From Narthecium ossifragum (taxonomy: Eukaryota > Streptophyta > Magnoliopsida > Dioscoreales > Nartheciaceae): a DNA stretch of 64,000 bases. The notes below the pieces were generated by a model. The model was given only the letters and a program-made list of their open reading frames with translations, made no database searches and was not told the origin of the DNA. Each line of letters begins with the position of its first letter. Positions within the stretch are counted from its first letter, which is position 1. The stretch is from NCBI GenBank assembly GCA_963920575.1, contig OY986971.1:3883340-3947339 (forward strand). Reading direction: 5' to 3'. The position numbers and the translations under genes are program-made. Of the stretch, positions 22,683 to 34,123 are shown piece after piece.

Positions 22683-23905
22683 TTAATAACATTTTACTCC
22701 CCTCTAGTTTGGAAATATGTCAATTTACCCCATATATTTTAAAACGTGCCAAAACGCACCCTTAATTTTTCAATATGGTCATTTTGGACCCCAACCGTCT
22801 AACTCCGTTAGCTGGGCTGACGGTAAACCGGCTAAATAGGTCCGTTTGACCTATTTTGACCGGTTTGATAAGTTTTTGGGAGAAGATGTGAGAGAGAGGA
22901 AGAGGGGGTGATCGGTCGGCGCCGCTACAACCATGCTCCTCCTCCTCCTCGCGGGCGTCGCGACGGCATGGGCGACCATCTTCGGTGAAGAGGTCCCTGG
23001 GATCACCCTCTTCCTCTCTCTCACATCTTCTCCCAAAAACTGGTCCTCTGCTCCTCACTCTCTCCATCACTGTCGACGCGGCCGGTGGCGGAGAAGGGCT
23101 CGTCCTCTGCTCCGGTGACCTCGTCGCCCTCGTAGCCCTCAGAGTCTACGACCGCCCCGGATCCATCGGCTCTAGAGGCCGCACCAACTCTTCCCGAACC
23201 CTAGGGAGCTCCATCCGGTCCGTCGCCTCGCAGAGGTGCGTCATGAGCTTCGCCTGATGACATCGCCGTTGCGGTTGATGCCGGTGCAGCAGGAGAGGCG
23301 TTGGCTGACCCATTTCATGAGGATCGGGAACAAGAAGTTATGAAGGTGGTGTTGAGAGTTCGTGGCCTCCTCGGGACGCTGGGAGGCCCCGACGATGGGG
23401 CGGAGAGGAGAGCAGTGGGTGGCTGCGCATCGGTGGAGTGGAGAGGCTGCGATTGGCGGCGCATCTTCACCAAGGAAGGTGGGAGTGGGATGATGGGGTT
23501 TGCCGGAGTTGGAGCTTCGTCGAGACGGTGACGGAAGGTGGCCGCGATGGTGGAAAGTGAGGTGGGGCCGTGGAGGAGAATGGAGGATGGAGGATGGAGA
23601 AGAGGGAGATAGGAAGAGATGAGAGTTGGAGAAGGTCTCGGAGATGGTCGGAGATGAGGGTGGTCGCCGGAGAAGATGGCAGTGAGATCGGCGCCCACGT
23701 TGGAGACGAGTAAAACCGGTGAAACCGGGTCACGTGCATTGCACGCGACCTATTTAATAGGTTTGTCGTCAGCCCGGCTAACGGAGTTAGACGGTTGGGT
23801 CCAAAATGACCACATTGATAAATTAAGTGTGCGTTTTGTCACGTTTTAAAATATAGGGGGTAAATTAACATATGTTCAAACTAGAGGGGAGTAAAATGTT
23901 ATTAA
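22683..23905. mobile_element. Mutator-like element with ~147-bp TIRs and GC-rich cargo (Pack-MULE-like)
   Basis: The left arm 22683-22829 and right arm 23760-23905 are inverted copies at roughly 88-90% identity by eye, sharing TTAATAACATTTTACTCCCC, CGTGCCAAAACGCACC-like and CCGTCTAACTCCGTTAGC blocks. Long TIRs and a GC-rich interior are the Pack-MULE pattern. The interior 22880-23740 has open frames on both strands but no recognisable domain and no MURA transposase. No clean 9-bp target duplication was found. Confidence 0.65.
22871..23041. repeat. long near-perfect hairpin inside the Mutator-like element
   Basis: The left arm 22871-22913 and right arm 23001-23041 are reverse complements over about 41 bp with a single extra G in the left arm. 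Both start from AGTTTTTGGGAGAAGATGTG and run into GAGAGAGAGGAAGAGGG. The loop is about 87 bp. Confidence 0.9.
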
Positions 23906-24092
23906 CCGTAGATATAATGTATTCAATGTGTCAAAAAAATTTGGAGCAGGGTGGGACGGGGTTCAAGTGTGCGGGACGAGGTCGGGGTACAATAACTATC
24001 GGGGCATGGCGGGGTCGGGGTTCTAGGTTAGGTTGCGGGGTCAGGGGAAGGGGGATCCCGCCCCACCCCGCCCCGTTGCCATTCCTAGATGG

Positions 24093-24941
24093 CACGGGCC
24101 TCCAGCTAATATGTATATACACACACATGTAATTAACCCTTTTTTTTCCAGCAAGTCAAAGCTGGCTAAACTTTGGACTCGCCCGTGTCATTTATATCTC
24201 AATCCGACTCAACCCAGCCCAAGTCACGTGACACAATATCCCGATAACCTTTCAAGATCCAAAGAACAATGCAAGCCTTATTTTGAACTGTGACGCGACA
24301 CGTGTCCATCCACGTAAAAACTACGCTGATCTGATCCACTGAAACCCCAACCTCAGAACGCACAGGTGTCGCTCGCCTATCCGCTTCAACCGCTGCTGTC
24401 TGAACCACCCATCACACAAGATCTGATAAACCCGGTGAAAGTACGCCCGTCGTCTCTTTCCCGTTGCTTCGAGGTGGCTTCGGATATTAAACGGCGTTTA
24501 ACGCGATCCCAGCCGTCCATTTCCATCCAATTAAATTGCATCTGCTACTCCTCAGACGATCTTAATTACTACCGATAGTATGACGTGTCATCAAAAGAAT
24601 GGAGAGAGTATTTAGACAAGGCAGGTGGTAGTTCGACAAGTGTCTTTCCTTGGATAATTAAGGTGCTCCGAGGCACATCTGATCCTTCTCCTCTTTTAGC
24701 GATTTAGTCCTACTATTTTGGCGTTATTTATTTTTCCGCTCTCTCGCTCTCTCCCCCCCACCTCCCCCCCTCTCCCCCCCTTCCTCTCTCTTCTGGTTTT
24801 TTAGGGTTAGGGTTTGGAGAGGTTGGAAGAGGGGCTCTCTGGGCTCTTCGTCGGCTCTTCGTCGGCTCTCGTGAATCCTAAAGCCAGGGTCTTTCGTAGT
24901 GGTAGCTCTTGATTGGTTTCCAGGGTTGCGGTTTCGTGGGG
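24093..24941 (+). promoter_or_regulatory. promoter and leader region of the BAH/agenet gene
   Basis: 24740-24790 is a CT-rich leader-type tract (CTCTCTCCCCCCCACC). At 24801-24815 lies TTAGGGTTAGGGTTT, which includes a telo-box (AAACCCTAA on the minus strand). Telo-boxes in this position are known TRB-protein and PRC2-recruitment motifs and are common in growth-related plant promoters. Confidence 0.55.
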
Positions 24942-27900
24942 ATGGAAAGAATGGAGATTGGGAGACGATGGGCTGCGTGGGAGGAGGTGGTGGTCTCGAA
25001 CGACAAGGGGAGGAGGGAAGTGCACTATTACTTGAAGAATGGGGCTGAGGAAAAGGAGCTGGCGGTGGTGGGGAGGGAGAAGAGCGTGAGGCACATGTCC
25101 TACGAGGTCTCCGGCACGTTCTTGAGGGCGATCGCCGCCGCCAGGGGGAGAGAGGATGGGGCGGTGGCGGAGGAGGATGAAGCGGCGTTCTCGCTGAGGT
25201 GGAGGTCCAGGAGGGAGGTCGTCGACTGGCTCTCGTCGCTTGTTTCAGGTAATTTGTTCAATTCTAGGTTGGGAAATATGGGTGTGAACTTTCGGGATTT
25301 TGTTTAGGTTTGGTTTTCTATTTTCAATTCTTTTTTCCTCTATTTGAAGGGATTTGGGGAAATATTGTGATTTCCGTTGCTGTCGATTTAATTTCGTTTC
25401 ATTGGGTTGCTAGGTTGTGCAGGTAGTAGAAGAAATCTTTCGAGATTGTTTTTGTTCACTTTGTTGGATCTTGATCTCGGAAGCCTTGGATTTTGCATGA
25501 ATCTTTCGTTTTTCTCTTCGATTTGGGGGGGCGATGGTTGAGTTTTTTCCCCCTCTTTTACTGGGTTCCTCTTCTCGTCTATCATTCGGATTGCTTTTCT
25601 TTTCATTGATTAATAGTTTAATCGCTTTTTGTCGTTCTTCGATTAGTTTGGGCGGAAACCAGGGGAATGGAACAAAATTAGATGAAACCTGCTTGAAGGT
25701 TATCGCGTTCTTTGATATTATTCCCAAGTCTCTGATTTGGGATGGATCTGTTGTTCTTTCCATTTATTTTGTGGAAAGATTGCATCTTCCATGGTTTATG
25801 GTTATATAGATACATCGAATTGAAGTGACGTAAGTTTTATCCCTTTTTCTCTGCGTACTTTAGAAGTATGAGGGAGGGGATGGTAGAATTTTGGGGGAAG
25901 GAGGGTTGAAGCTGGATTTCGATTATGTTTCTTGTGTTTCTTTACAAGCTTAGGGGGGAGAAATCTTTTTTCTTTTGGTTTCGGTCGTTGGGATGCTTTC
26001 TTTCTGTTGAGTTGAAGGTGAGGAACAATGGCGTTTGGGTGTTTTTGATTCTGTTTCTTGTGTTTTCTTTACAAGCTTCGGGGTGCAAGAAATTAACTTT
26101 CTTTTGGTTTTGGTCGTTGCGGTGTTTGAATGCGTTGCAAAAGTTGGGGAGGACCATATACGGGATATTAAAGAACAAATGTTCCTTAGGATACTGTTAG
26201 AAAACTCTTGTTATATGATTCGCCTGCTTTTAGAGTCTTTTCTGTCTTAGATCTGTTCTGTTCTTCAAGAATCTTGGGGAAATATTGCATCTTTTTGGTT
26301 CTTGGTTTGCTTCTTTGAATGATTCGCTAGAAATTGAAACAGGGGAGTAACCAGAAGGCTGTAGTGGTGGATTTTTCATCCTTTTGTTGTGGTTGGGTTT
26401 AATTTTTCGAAGTGTTGATTTCGTAATGATCTTTGATGTTTTCTTCTTCTTCTTCTTCTTCTTCTCATTAGTGTTGGCAAAATATTGCATGTTTGTCTTT
26501 ATGGTTGGTGGTTTTCTTCTAGTTGTTGTTGTGTGCTTCTCCTTAAACTTTTATCCCCTAGGTACTTTCTTCTCAAAATGAGTTCTAGAAACGGGATGGA
26601 AGGTGGAGTTGTGGAAGAAAGCTCGGATATTCATTATGTTTAGTTAGTTCTGATTTTTGTGATTCTTTGTGGAAAAACTGGGATTTTCTTCTATGTAGGA
26701 TCTGATTAATTGCCCAGGTCTCCATATTGCAGAATATGGGCGGAAGAAGTTAGATTTAGTCCTTCTGGAGATTCTTTTGTTTTTTTTTTTTACTTCAGAA
26801 TTTTGGTCGTGAGAAAGCTGTGGCCTTGTCATTTTTCTAGTGGATTCTTTGAAGATTGCAATATGTTATGTTTTAGTTTGAGAGTTGCTCTATTGAGCTG
26901 AGAGGATCTATGGAAAAATCTGCCTCAATTCTTTGCCCCTTTTTTTATTCTCACTGGGAGGTCAATAGTTGTTTTTCTTTTTTGTCCTGTTGGTTTTTGT
27001 TTTCAGGTAAGGGAGCTATGAATGATACCTTTTCTCCTGCGCCTCTACTTTCTTCATTTTTTGCATTTTTTGCCTTTTGGCATAGACTCTGTATGTCAGT
27101 TTTTTCACTTGCATTTTAAGTGGTATCTCCTACCTGTATTCTTTGTGAAAGGATCAGAACCCTGAAAGTCTGAAACATTGCCTATGTCTTACTAAAGTTT
27201 ATGTGGGTGCCAGAGGCATCTAATTTTATGGTTTTGTCATTACTTCTCATATGCTCTCTCCTTTTTTGTTCCGTTCTCTTTCAAGTTCTGTAATTTCTCC
27301 TTTTGGGAAATGTTATTTTCTTGACCGATGAAATAAGGTTAATCCATTCTTCATTATTGGCATGCTATGAATGCTGATATTGCTTTGGATCCTTTTTTCC
27401 TTCTCATGTATTTTTTCTTCGCTTGCTATTTATGTCTCCTAGCCACTGAGAGCTTCTGATACATTAGGTTGTCTTTTGGTTCTTTTGATTTGGTCAGATT
27501 TTTTCCACCTAAAGTTGTCTGTGATGTACTATTAACAGAATCTGAAAGATCTTAAATAAGGAAGAGCTATGATTTTGACAATCTTTTTATGGGGTGGTGG
27601 AAGTAAACATGAAAGCCTTCTACTCTTGCTTTTTAGCTTTTCATTTTGTGTTGAAAGAAGTCATAGGGTCGTTTACTACATCTGTTTTTGCTTTTGTGCT
27701 AGTCCAAATAGTCTGTATTCGCTTAATATGGGAGATTGAAAACTTTAAAGCAATGAGATTTATGTATGTGAATGATGGTTTGCTTAAAAGCTTGTAGAAT
27801 GTACTATTGATTTTTTTTTTGGATTTTTCCATTTTCTATTTACATAAATGCATTGAATTGAACACATATATTATTCTGTTTGTCAGATTCTTATTCTTAT

Positions 27901-30075
27901 GGGTCCTCTCCTATGGTGGATAGATATCAGGAAGATGAAGATAACACTGGCTTTGCTGATATCCATAATCCGAAGGTAGATTTTGGAACTAGTTTCTCTA
28001 TTGTCCAATTGTGTTTGTTATACATCCGGTGTCTTGTACTCTCATTCCATGTCGACCAGTTCATTTAGTGTTCTCCTTCATTCATGTTTATCCAGGATCT
28101 TTATTCAGGGGAAATGAGAAAACATTCTAAAGATTTTACGTGGTTAGGTCCTGCATGGAATTGTAGGAAACGGCGAAAGCATTTTCGGTCATTCCACCGG
28201 AATGGGATTACTATTTCTGTAAGCGTTGTTGCAACTTTACATTACTGTGCTTTGCTTCTTTTTTTTTTCACGTTTTAATGTATTTACTTCCCTGTAGGTT
28301 CATGACTTTGTCTACGTTATGGCTGAAGATCACAAGAGGCTCGTCGCCTATGTGGAAGATTTGTACGAGGACATGAGATCTAATAAAATGGTTGTGGTAC
28401 AGTGGTTTCACAAAGTTGTTGAGGTTGCTGTTTTTCTGCCTGCAGATGTTAATGAGAGAGAGATTTTCTACTCTCTCTGTCTGCAAGATCTCAGTGTTGA
28501 ATGTATTGATGGACTAGCAGCTGTTCTCAGTTTGCAGCATTTTGAGAAGTTTCACAATGAAGCAAGGCATAGCATATGGCAACCCTACCTATGTCGTAGG
28601 CAGATTGATAATGATGAAATCAAAACTTTTGACATCACACAGGTTAAAGGCTACTGGAGCCAGGAAGTACTTAGGTCCATGTTCTCATCTTCCCTAAAGT
28701 TGAAGTTGAAAATAACTCATAGTGGCTCTACAGTACACGGGGCATCAATTGGCTTCTCTCTCCCTCCGCGAAGTGGATCAAAAAGGAAACATCAACCTCA
28801 TGAAGGAGACATAAGTGCAAGCAATATGAAATCCAAGGGTGGCAGCAATAAAGCAGAAAGGCTTGATTTAAACACCAATTCAGCTGCTCCTTTGGCGACA
28901 AAAGAGCTCTTGAAGCAGAAATCATGTCAGCGGTTAGCTCCAGGCTGTCATGTTGAAGTGCTCTCTCAAGACAGTGGCATCCGAGGGTGTTGGTTACGTG
29001 GTGTGGTCCTTAAGAGGTACCGAGATAAGCTCAAGGTCCAATATGTAGATGTCCAGGATGCTGATGGTGATGGGAATCTAGAGGTGGTTAAACAAATCCG
29101 TCTTTTTTTCCCTCCTAGCTCGATTGCATTGATTCTGTTTGATTAATCTGTCTACAATCTTTTTTAGGAATGGATTTTGGCATCAAGGCTTGCTGGGCCT
29201 GATAAGCTCGGCATTCGCATGTGTGGGAGGCCAGTTGTACGACCACGTCCATATCATGTAGACAAGACCTCATTCGGCTTTGATGTCGGAGCCATGGTGG
29301 ACGTGTGGTGGCTTGATGGCTGGTGGGAAGGAATTGTCATCAGGAAAGAATCTGATGAGAAAATCCATGTGTACTTCACAGGTACTGATCATTTTTGTTC
29401 ATTCTGATCTACTTTGGAATTGTATGACAAACCCTGTCAATTCTTTCGGCTCTATCTGATTCACTCTCTAATATTGAATTTGCCGATGCTGATCTTGCAG
29501 GGGAACAACAAGTTTCTGTCTTTGGTCAGGGTGACTTAAGACTATCACAGGACTGGGCCTGCAACAAGTGGAATCACATTAAACAACGGCCAGATATTGT
29601 TTGTTCATTGTTGCCTGCTGCAGACTGTGGGAGGCGAGCGAAGTTATCTCCTATATGCGATCCAGTGCAAGCATCAGGTTCTGATAGGCAGCCAGAGTCT
29701 GAACAGAGGGAATGCTTGCCATCCAATGAGGTGGTTGGGCCTAATACATCACTTCCAGGGTCATCCCTTCGGAGTGAGGGAGATGGCGATTTGCCAGACC
29801 TTGCTAAGCACTGCCAGATTAATGGTCTCCGGTGGAGCTCATCTAGAAAGCGGAAGCAAGGAAAGGGCGATTCCAAATCCAACAGTAGTTCAGATAATAA
29901 AAGATCGTGTGATGCTAGCAGCAGTAGCAGCAGAGACGAGGCTGAAGAGTCCTCTGCCAGCGAGCAGTCTGTGCTACCCAAGCCGCGAACAGTGGACCAT
30001 GAGAACTGCAAGATCGGAGGGGATTCTTTGTTCAGTGGGCCAATGGCCATTTCGAGCTTGGTTCTATCCAGGTGA
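24942..30075 (+). CDS. BAH domain plus agenet/Tudor-like domain chromatin protein
   Basis: This is probably a nuclear chromatin reader. Exons 24942-25248, 27887-27975, 28096-28218, 28298-29083, 29168-29381 and 29501-30075 join in phase to 697 residues. ATG 24942 is chosen because the frame upstream has only a TTG. Residues ~145-270 form the BAH domain (FTWLGPAWNCRKRRKHFRSF, HDFVYVMAEDHKRLVAYVED, VQWFHKVVEVAVFLPADVNE). A basic, Ser-rich linker with KRKHQPHE follows. Residues ~390-530 hold paired agenet repeats (GCHVEVLSQDSGIRGCWLRG, then GAMVDVWWLDGWWEGIVI). The tail is polar, with a Ser run and acidic patch, low in complexity. Arabidopsis has BAH-plus-agenet proteins with this order; BAH can bind histone marks and agenet modules bind histone tails. 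Which mark is read here cannot be told. The first intron is 2.6 kb. Confidence 0.88.
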
Positions 30076-31087
30076 CTGCTACTGTAGATAGTACATTCTG
30101 GAAGCATTGCAAATTGAAATGCTTCTGCCATGTCCAAAGAACTCAGCAATGGTGGAAAGTCATTTTCTAAGCATCCCCATGCTCGACGTTTTGACTCGGA
30201 TTTCAGTCCGGTAGTCTCTTTGGCGACTGATTCCCTGACACAGTGCAAGGAGGCACTTTTGTACCATGTTGTATTTATTGTTAGAGTGTAGAGTTTTGTG
30301 TGGTGCTGGTTGAATCCTTTGTGGAGTTTGGGGGGTGATCGAAGAACAGCTTCCGACCATTGTAGTATTAGCATTAACCAAGTTTTCCAAGTAATAGATA
30401 CATTTAACGGCTGACCTTCGGCTTTTGCATCTGAAAACCCCTTGTTCTGTTCTTGGTCTCTCTCCGTCTCTCACAGGGCTGTCTGTATTAAATATCAATA
30501 GCCTTAATGCTAATAATTGCTCTATTGATGGAAATGTATAAATGTTTCTTTGTAAGAGATTGGTGGTGATTGTAATCATTCTTATGCAATTTTAATTCAT
30601 AGAATATCATGAAAATGAAATTAATTCTAGCAGGATGTTAAAGGAATCATCAATGTATTTTGCAACATTCATGAATTATCCTGTGTTTAATTTCAGGATT
30701 AAGAACAATTCTGTTTCATGGTTGGAGATTGAGATTACAAATTGGAAATGAAACCACTATGATTCTTTTTGTGCCAAATAATGTGTCCCTTGATTTGCTT
30801 GTATCTTTCCCATTATTCAACAACTTGAGGACCTTATGAGATTTCTAAAAAATAAGTCCAGCTATTTATAAGATTCATGAACTTGATATGAGTCATAAGA
30901 ACTGAATCAATGGCTAAACATAAATCCAAAACAACAAACAAGGCTGACAAATTAAGTCAAACATCACACAATAGAAATCCATATGTTCTATGGATGTGAT
31001 ACATATGTAAAAATCCAAGCAAGGTCATAAGCACTAATTTAGGCTATCAGTTGCATTCTTTTACAGCACTAGAATCCAATCTAGAGA
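30076..31087. other. 3' flank between convergent genes
   Basis: It holds the presumed 3' UTR of the BAH/agenet gene to about 30600, then AT-rich DNA reaching the stop codon of the minus-strand lipid transfer protein gene. Nothing else is supported. Confidence 0.4.
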
Positions 31088-31784
31088 TCACCAGCCAAAT
31101 GCCAGTCCCATTGCAGCAACCACCACCATTGCAGCAGGTTCCACTCTCAGCTTTCCCGCCGGACTCCACCCGAGCAGCACACTGGTCATCCTCGGCGGCG
31201 GCGGCGCCACCACCGGAGAACCGGAAACTGTAATGGCCATAAAGCCAAAACCAAAAAAAGTTGATAAGAACTTGCAACGATGAATAATTAATTCATGAAA
31301 ATCACTGTAAACACACCAGCAGTATCATTAGATTCTGGCGAGCCAGACGGAGCCATTGGTAATCCTGCAAACCAAATTAATGATCTTAGCTAAGGAGATC
31401 ACTCTGTCTATAAGTACAGAAATTAGCTATCTGCAAACCGAGGCAGGCGGAGCTGTCGCCGGAGACATCGAGGCGGCAGAGCAGCGGGAGCTGCAGCACC
31501 AGCGACCGGTTGACGGGCAGCGACAGCGAAGCCGACCGATCCAGGAGGACGCAGAGGCATTCCGGCTTCGAACGGTAGACATTGACGAGGCTACCGCAGC
31601 ACGAGTCAGACGGCGCGCGGGCTGCGCCCAGCGCGAATGGCGCGCAGGGCGCCAGCGGCAGCAGGCTGCAGCCGGCGGTGCCATTGCCGCTGGTGGGCTG
31701 TGCTTCAAGAACAGTGGCTAAAACCAGCAATGATAGCAGTGTGATTGAGACGCCGGTGTTCGCTGGAAACCAGAAGGAAGCCAT
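31088..31784 (-). CDS. GPI-anchored non-specific lipid transfer protein (LTPG type)
   Basis: Exons 31784-31439, 31364-31317 and 31227-31088 join in phase to 177 residues. Residues 1-~30 are a signal peptide (ITLLSLLVLATVLEAQP). The eight-cysteine motif follows in the family order: GCSLLPLAPC, then SCCGS, then ECLCVLL, then LLC and SAC. The middle is a Pro/Ser-rich linker (PMAPSGSPESNDTA, VSGSPVVAPPPP). The C-terminus is hydrophobic (AAMVVVAAMGLAFGW), fitting a GPI-attachment signal. The product is expected at the outer plasma membrane or wall, carrying lipids for cuticle or suberin. Two small introns precede the tail, as in other LTPG genes. It diverges from the HMA gene at 32364. CC to ECLC spacing is normal; all eight Cys are present. 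Confidence 0.88.
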
Positions 31785-32363
31785 CGTGCTGGTTTCAGTA
31801 ATCCTCCTCTGTCTTAAATTTATAGTCACCATTCTGGTGATTATAAAACATGAGTTTCTCACCCAGTACTGTTCTATAGGCGCCAAAGGCATGCAGTTTG
31901 AACATATAACAACCATTCTTGGATGAGAAAGTTGTGTTGTGTTACTCAAGTAAAACCCAGACATTCATTACAATGATCATGTTGATTTACCTACCTGGGC
32001 ACACACTAATCTCGTAACAGAAGAATCTGATGATAAGTTTACCCAGGTAATTAACTTAGTATTATATATGCCAATATCCACCTTACCTAAGTAATTCTTT
32101 GTGTTCCAGAACAGGGCAGCCAGAACAAAGTGAGCGGAAAGCAAAACCTTAAGAATATGTGAAAAGCACATGCACGCAGCTTCAACTGAATCTGATTCTG
32201 TACTCAAGAAAGAAACCCACAAAGGATGACCTCTCAGAGAGCCACACCTTCAAACCACCACACCTTCAAACCACCACCATCACCAAAAGATTTCAACTTG
32301 GAGCTTTTTCTTCAGCCAAAACTTTCCGAGCTCCCGGACTCCGGCGGCGGCGGCGGTCGCTAG
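31785..32363. promoter_or_regulatory. shared divergent promoter region
   Basis: These 579 bp separate the ATGs of the minus-strand lipid transfer gene and the plus-strand HMA gene. A duplicated CACACCTTCAAACCAC phrase (32242-32275) lies in the plus-strand leader, followed by a (CGG)n tract just before ATG 32364. Confidence 0.4.
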
Positions 32364-32893
32364 ATGTCCCATGACAAGGCAAGTCCATCTTCACCACCAC
32401 CACTTCTTCATCTCAAAAACACATTTTTATGCATGTCTCGTTCGAGTTTCTTAATTTTCTCATGTCTAGCAGTTCTTTTGCATGGTTGTGAGGATGAGCA
32501 TCGACTGCAACGGCTGCTACCGGAAAATCCGAAGAGCACTGCTGAAGATGCAAGGTGAATTCGCCTCTTAGAAAGCTCCGTTTTTTACCATCTTTTTTCT
32601 TCGGCTTTTTTTCCCCTGAATTCGTCGTCTGTTTTAAATTCTTGGAAGAACTGGAGAGCCATTTGATAGAGAGGAAGCAGTGCAGGGTGAGTGTCTGCGG
32701 GGTGTTTGATCCGCAGGAGGTGGCGATAAAGATCCGAAAGATGACGAACCGGAGAGTCGAGATTCTGGAGATCAAAGAGATGACCATGCAGGATGGAGAT
32801 TATGTGAGCAAACCAGAGAATAATCACAAGCACAGCAGGAATGATGGCCATGATAGCCATCATGATCATAGGCCTTTGCTAGCATCTGCATGA
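32364..32893 (+). CDS. heavy-metal-associated (HMA) domain protein, HIPP-like without CaaX
   Basis: Exons 32364-32378, 32473-32554 and 32649-32893 give 113 residues. The HMA fold is seen as CMVVRMSIDCNGCYRKIRRA, then ELESHLIERKQCRVSVCGVF and VAIKIRKMTNRRVEILEI. The metal motif is C-N-G-C rather than the usual CxxC with a preceding Met, which still places two Cys. The tail is His/Asp/Asn-rich and ends LLASA, so the isoprenylation box of true HIPPs is absent. Exon 1 codes only five residues and its intron starts GCAAGT; no GT donor in reach keeps the frame, so a GC-AG intron is the simplest reading. The likely role is metal binding or a protein-protein adaptor; the metal is unknown. Confidence 0.75.
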
Positions 32894-34123
32894 TGCTATT
32901 GACTTGATTTATGGATGTTTTCAAGTAAATTTATGGTGTCATGAAGCTTTGTGACCATGAAAGTAAGAACTTAGTTTGTAATTCTAAAATCAAAGTATGG
33001 TGTGCTTCTTTAGCTTCATTTAACACTTTCTTTCTGTTTTTTTTTTCCTTGTTTTCTTTTTTTGTGCCAGTCTCCTCTTTGATCAATTAATAAATACTGT
33101 TGGATTGGATTGTGCCGATGAGATCATATATATATATTATATATATGCTCCAATTGATAGAGAACTGTTGCTTAAAGTTTAAGCTGGTGGGAAAGAGATG
33201 AACATTAATTAATTGTGTACGTGAAACAAAACAGATAAGATTTGTACTCATATAAATCCAAAATTTGAGAGATATTTGTGCTGTATGCTTTCTTAAAAGT
33301 GTGATATTTACATATCTATCATATCTATTATGTGTGTGTACATGTTGGCTTTGTGAACTTCCTAAAAGAGAAGACATGTCATAATTAAGGTATCTTCGAC
33401 ATCGACTCTCAACATCATGAATTCAAGAAGTCGCCTTCCAAGTTTCCATGCCGAGGAGTTGTTTCTTTCAGAAGGAGATCTGCGCCAACAAAATTTTGGC
33501 GAGGAGTCAAAAGTTTTTAATATATATATATATATTAGTTGTGCCTCCCGTCACATGACAAGGTAATCACCAATCCCATCTCAATAACGAGTCAATAACT
33601 CTCTCTCATTAAAATCTCTCGATCTAAAATTATCATGTCACATGGACGCCATATAAGATAACGAAAATTTCATTTATAATCATAGTCTCATATAAAAATA
33701 ATATATATATATATGTTGTGTCATATGATACAAGATCTGCAGATGCACGTATTATTATTCGAGGAAGGCTATTAAAATTCTCAGTTCTCTTAACTTCCTG
33801 AGAGAGATCAACAGACCGCCATTCATTAGCCACATATTTGAAGGCTAAAAGTCCACTCTTGCTATGGTTGGACTCAAGCAAGCAGTCATCAATCCCAAGT
33901 AATTTTATACAGAGCATCATAGGCTTATTTATTAGACGTCCAAAACAGTGGAGCACTACCAAAAGTACCCCAAAGAAAAACAATTTCGAGCCTTGCACCA
34001 ATCTCTCTCTCTCTCTCTACTTCTCTTTCTCTCTCTAACCACATTTTAGAGAGAGAGAGAGCAGAGCAGAGCAGAGCAGAGCTGCTGCTGCTGCTTCATT
34101 CTGTTTAGCTCTCTGTTGTGAAC
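32894..34123. other. intergenic DNA and formin 5' leader
   Basis: 32894-33980 is AT-rich with several short TA tracts (33127-33145, 33520-33537, 33700-33715). 33998-34100 is a leader-type region with CTCTCT, GAGAGA, GCAGA and CTG repeats just before ATG 34124. Confidence 0.5.

Larger units (their letters stand above)
22333..24092. mobile_element. older GC-rich-ended element, split by a Mutator-like insertion
   Basis: The left end reads CTAGGGATGGTAATTTGCC followed by GGGGCGGG tracts; the right end, reverse-complemented, reads CTAGGAATGGCAACGGGGC. Both halves carry repeated CGGGGTCGGGG phrases in opposite orientation. The middle (22683-23905) belongs to a younger TIR element. The family is not assigned. 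Confidence 0.5.

Noticed and set aside
29574..30374. 266-codon minus-strand frame
   Set aside because: Antisense to the last exon of the BAH/agenet gene; no recognisable protein features.
32379..32388. GT donor alternative (GCAA|GTCC) for the HMA first intron
   Set aside because: Splicing there shifts the frame out of the HMA domain; the GC donor keeps it.
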